Below, piece after piece: positions 60,412 to 64,000 of a stretch of 64,000 nucleotides of DNA (position 1 is its first letter; each line of letters starts with the position of its first letter). The stretch is from assembly GCA_030674185.1 (NCBI GenBank), contig JAPXFY010000022.1:36000540-36064539 (forward strand), read 5' to 3'. The notes beneath the pieces were generated by a model that worked only from the letters and a program-made list of their open reading frames with translations, did no database searches and was not told the DNA's origin. The DNA comes from Monoplex corrugatus (Eukaryota > Mollusca > Gastropoda > Littorinimorpha > Ranellidae). Position numbers and translations under genes: made by a program.

Positions 60412-61869
60412 AGTATTTTTCTTCCTTCCTGCACTAAACCAAGAATGATGGTGTTGTTGCTAGTTTTTAGTGATGATACACCAAGAACCTGCGTGTAGTG
60501 TACATATCGTGCATGTAAGAAAAACCCATAGTTACAACACAGGCGTTGTCCCTGTCAACAATTATGTAGAAAAATCCACCTTAATAAGTAAACAAAGATA
60601 CACATCACATACAAGACAGAATGTTTAAAAGTGACGCTGTACTGTTGTAATGTGTTCTCCTTGGGGAGAGCGGTACAAATTCTACACGGTAAATCCGTTC
60701 TAACAAAACGAAAGAAAACTCAAATACAAAAATGTAGCAACAACAACAACAAAACCAGAAGCAGCAATAAGAAACACAACATTCAAGCCCTTCCAACATA
60801 TTCCATTTTATAAAGAAAATCATTAAATAAAATCCAAATTTTTTATTTGACAAAGTCACTGTGACCTTGAAGAAACGTCAAATGATGAAATAAAAGTTGT
60901 CATGAAGTGACAGCAATGGTAGAAACGCAGACACACGCCTCCGTTTGATCAATATCAAACAATCTCCTTTTAGAAATAGAGAAAATAAAACAAGTTGAAA
61001 AAGATAAAAAAGTATGTGCTTGGTGGTATAAACATACGGACATAAGATGGTCAGCCCATACCAATATACTTTCATGTCATCATGACATCATATCATGCAG
61101 ATGACCTTGCAAAGGATGCAAGACCATATCACGCCATGACCTTGAAAAGGATGCAAGGTCAACCAATTTCAGCATCGCTATGGAAGTTGTCATTCTTCTA
61201 CACAGTCAGATTGTAATTTATTTTTGGCTCATAAATTTCTGAGTTATGATGAGATGTATCTGTTTTATCAATTTTGTGGTCGTGACTGTGATTGTGCCAA
61301 GGTCACCAGACCAGCTTTCACGGCTGTGACTCAAAACAGTACTGAAGCTATACAAGTGATAATGTTCACTTCGACGTGTAAGGTTGAGGCTGCTGTTCAC
61401 ACAAATGACATGATCATCCTTATGACAAAAGGAGGTTTATTTATATGGTGTGATTATTTTAACAAAGTTGAGATTGTTTATATGCATACAGTGACTGGAC
61501 AAAAGTTACGTACAAAAACGCTAGGAAATTTTGATTTAAAATTGTAGCTGCTTGCTCACTTAAGAATCCAGATTTTCTATTTATCAAGGTCAGTGTGACT
61601 TTGAAATACATTCCAACCATCTAAAACTGAAAAATGCAAGAAAAATAAATGCTACACTCATGACAACAAACTAAATATTTTGAGAAATTCCACAAATAAG
61701 TGCTCTTTACACACCTTCCCCCAAAAGTGCCAAGTTTTGAAAACGTTTTGGTCTGTGTGTCCTTGACCTTGGTGTCACGATTTCTTCATGCTCCACAACA
61801 TTTTTCCGAAATTCTATGTAGATACATTTAGACACCGCTGAGAAAACCGTCCCAACACATAATTATCAC
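60412..61869. other. Unassigned sequence with recurring GACCTTG motifs
   Basis: Short strings GTGACCTTGA / AAGGTCA occur at about 60863, 61102, 61140, 61289, 61585 and 61753. At 61096-61165 two imperfect copies of a roughly 40-bp unit (GATGACCTTGCAAAGGATGC and CATGACCTTGAAAAGGATGC) lie in tandem. It may be a decayed, internally repetitive transposon. No protein is recognised, including in the plus frame 61224-61547. Confidence 0.45.
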
Positions 61870-61959
61870 ATGCACACAGACACATTTAAACACACAGACA
61901 CACACACAGACACACACAGACACACACTCACACACACACACACACACACACTGTCTCTG

Positions 61960-62017
<58 letters not shown>

Positions 62018-62022
62018 CCTCC
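61870..62022. repeat. CA and CT microsatellites
   Basis: CA/CAGACA repeats at 61870-61950 followed by (CT)n with GT interruptions to about 62022. A short (AAT)n is at 62058-62074. Confidence 0.92.
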
Positions 62023-62094
62023 CTCAGACGACTGCAATTACTGCTAAATTTCAATCTAAATAATAATAATAATTAATTACACTATTTTCACGGC

Positions 62095-62336
62095 GCCAAA
62101 AATCTTGACAACTACACAATACAATGACAATAGAGCACAATACGTCTGCTTATGTATCTATATGTGATAAGCATCACGTACACCCCAGTCGTGAGTTCTG
62201 CAGTCAAAAGAGGCCCTGAACGAAAATGTACGCTAGGGGTCATTGTCAGCCACAATCGATTATTCTGTGAGCATTTAGCCCACGGATAATAAATATTTTT
62301 GTTGATGTACGTCTGTGATTCAGTCTAATACTCGTA
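62095..62336 (+). repeat. Dispersed repeat F, copy 2
   Basis: Diverged match to 46105-46336 (shared AAAATGTACG, TGTGAGCATTTAGCCCA against CGCGAGCATTCAGCCCA, and GATTCAGTCTAAT followed by CTC). Confidence 0.6.
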
Positions 62337-62942
62337 CATTATGAAAGCGGAGGCAGAGGACTTTTTATTCATTAGTGCTTGCCCAGTATGTATTCATTTG
62401 TCGTTGTTTTCGTACTCCAGAGTCGCCCCAACTGAAAAATCGAGTCGGTGTAGTACATGCCAAGACAACAGCGCACAAGTTCAGAATACGCAACTCAGCA
62501 GGAACAGAAGGGGAGGCGATCTACTGGTGTCTTGCTTTCTGAAAGTTTGGACAGTTTGATGCTGACATGCAGAATCTATATGCACAGCCTTCCGATAAAT
62601 TGAAAATACTGAATCAGTTTAGTTTGTCTCCAGGATACCTGTAGATGCCTTCAACGGGATCGTTTTAACCATAGCGATCCAAATATTGGACTAACAAATG
62701 TTAAACACCTGGGATCATGCACTGGGCTGGATATGATATATGAATTAATAAAATCCAGATTTGGTCAAAGTCCTTTGATAAATGACGAAAACGTCTTTGT
62801 AGTCCACCCTAGTCCAATTACTAGACTGCCATGGCCCATGTTATACACATCGGCAACTACCGTGGAAAACTTTTTATTATTCATGAACAAACTATGAAAA
62901 TTGACCCCAAAACAATGAAAAACGTTTGTTGTCTCGTATTGC

Positions 62943-62944
<2 letters not shown>
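62337..62944. other. Unassigned sequence
   Basis: No recognised feature. Confidence 0.35.
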
Positions 62945-63019
<75 letters not shown>

Positions 63020-63023
63020 ACAT

Positions 63024-63092
<69 letters not shown>
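62945..63092. repeat. CA microsatellite
   Basis: (CA)n with one CCACATCC interruption near 63018. Confidence 0.97.
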
Positions 63093-63096
<4 letters not shown>

Positions 63097-63289
63097 TTTT
63101 GACATAGAGAAAAACCCAAAAAGAGTGCTGCTGTGACAGATCGAAAATCAGTCGTTAGTCCTCAACCAAAACGCACAGAATCTTCTGCAATAAGTGGGCC
63201 ATGAATCAGTAACTTTTGCAGAACAAGCAAATACGTCCTGTTTTATTTTACATCCTATGCAGATGCCTACAACGCTGTCTGGTCCCCCC

Positions 63290-63290
63290 A

Positions 63291-63380
<90 letters not shown>
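63290..63380. repeat. CA microsatellite
   Basis: (CA)n with one ATAC interruption near 63350. Confidence 0.97.
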
Positions 63381-63383
<3 letters not shown>

Positions 63384-63796
63384 CTTTCTCTGAGAACCAA
63401 ATTTTAAAAGACACACAAACTGAAAGACGGCCACTCTGTCAGGACAAAAAATAAACCCAACATGCATATTGATGGAGTGTGTTGATTTACAACAGACAAC
63501 ACAACGGAGCAAAGGGTGGGGGAGCAACTCCTGTTGGACAGCTTTCTGCCTGCCAAACTCAGCATTGGAACTAGGTCAGTGTGTGACCTACATTCAGCAC
63601 TGCTGGTTTTGTCAATGGTCCTGACCTGCCGTTGATTTTGTTGTGTTGGCGGAGCAGACAGACATTGGTTTCAATGGCCAAGGTCATAATGGGCCTTCAT
63701 ATCATGTCAGCTGCGTAAGCTGTCACTTACATCACCATATTTAACTCATGTTCTGAGTCACAATCCAGTTTTCACACAAGATCGCGCGCAATCACA
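63381..63796. other. Unassigned sequence
   Basis: No recognised feature. Confidence 0.35.
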
Positions 63797-63821
63797 CACA
63801 CACACACATACACACAACACA

Positions 63822-63881
<60 letters not shown>
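63797..63881. repeat. CA/CT microsatellite
   Basis: (CA)n to about 63829, then (CT)n to 63881. Confidence 0.95.
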
Positions 63882-63883
<2 letters not shown>

Positions 63884-64000
63884 CCCACACAAATAAAAGA
63901 ACATTAGAAAGAATGGAGTGACTTCTGTATGAAAGTTAACACCACTAGAGAACTGATTGCATCAAAATCATTATGGGAATTTTTATGAAAAAAAATTACT

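Overview
The window looks like repeat-rich, non-coding genomic DNA from an animal, most plausibly a mollusc or other lophotrochozoan (inference from the mix of RTE-like, L1/Tx1-like and Mag-like Gypsy elements and the very abundant CA/GT, CT and TA microsatellites). I find no convincing host protein gene, rRNA gene or functional tRNA gene. Nearly all open frames are either remains of retrotransposons or accidental frames through stop-free tandem repeats.

Layout. 1-2972: a short piece of an RTE-type 5' end, AT-rich sequence, a TA/TG microsatellite and a reverse-transcriptase (RT) fragment. 2973-27160: about 24 kb of tandem repeats built from two unrelated families of about 24 bp. Family A/B (2973-13890) drifts from one unit type to another along its length and is split by a nearly complete RTE-like LINE (7062-10438, minus strand). 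Family C (13888-27160) begins as 19-20 bp units, becomes 24 bp units, is split by a 1.9 kb insertion with TG...CA ends and a 5 bp target duplication (15365-17276), and carries a higher-order repeat of about 1.83 kb between 18.3 and 24.2 kb. 27161-39678: mostly unassigned sequence with two separate 35-bp minisatellites, two decayed RTE copies and another LINE 3' half (36775-38275). 39679-44311: a complete-length but defective Gypsy/Mag-like LTR retrotransposon on the minus strand, with both LTRs, PBS, PPT, gag, protease, RT, RNase H and a damaged integrase; it contains a perfect 269-bp inverted duplication and a nested RTE end. 44312-54785: duplicated microsatellite-linked segments, two tRNA-like sequences, a badly decayed RT element (49083-50735), another RTE fragment and a cluster of inverted short dispersed repeats. 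54801-57206: a 5'-truncated L1/Tx1-like LINE with a 15-bp target duplication. 57984-59245: a sixth RTE copy with its own target duplication. The rest is microsatellites and unassigned sequence.

How the parts relate. Six copies of one RTE family occur in 64 kb, on both strands and at different stages of decay; one lies in a satellite edge, one inside the A/B array and one inside the Gypsy element, so a relative order of events can be read. In every copy where the end is clear, the coding frame ends exactly at the (TGA)n tail. All elements seen are broken by frameshifts, stops or deletions. Many single-base indels in the arrays and several homopolymer frameshifts could be true decay or consensus error; the sequence alone cannot decide.
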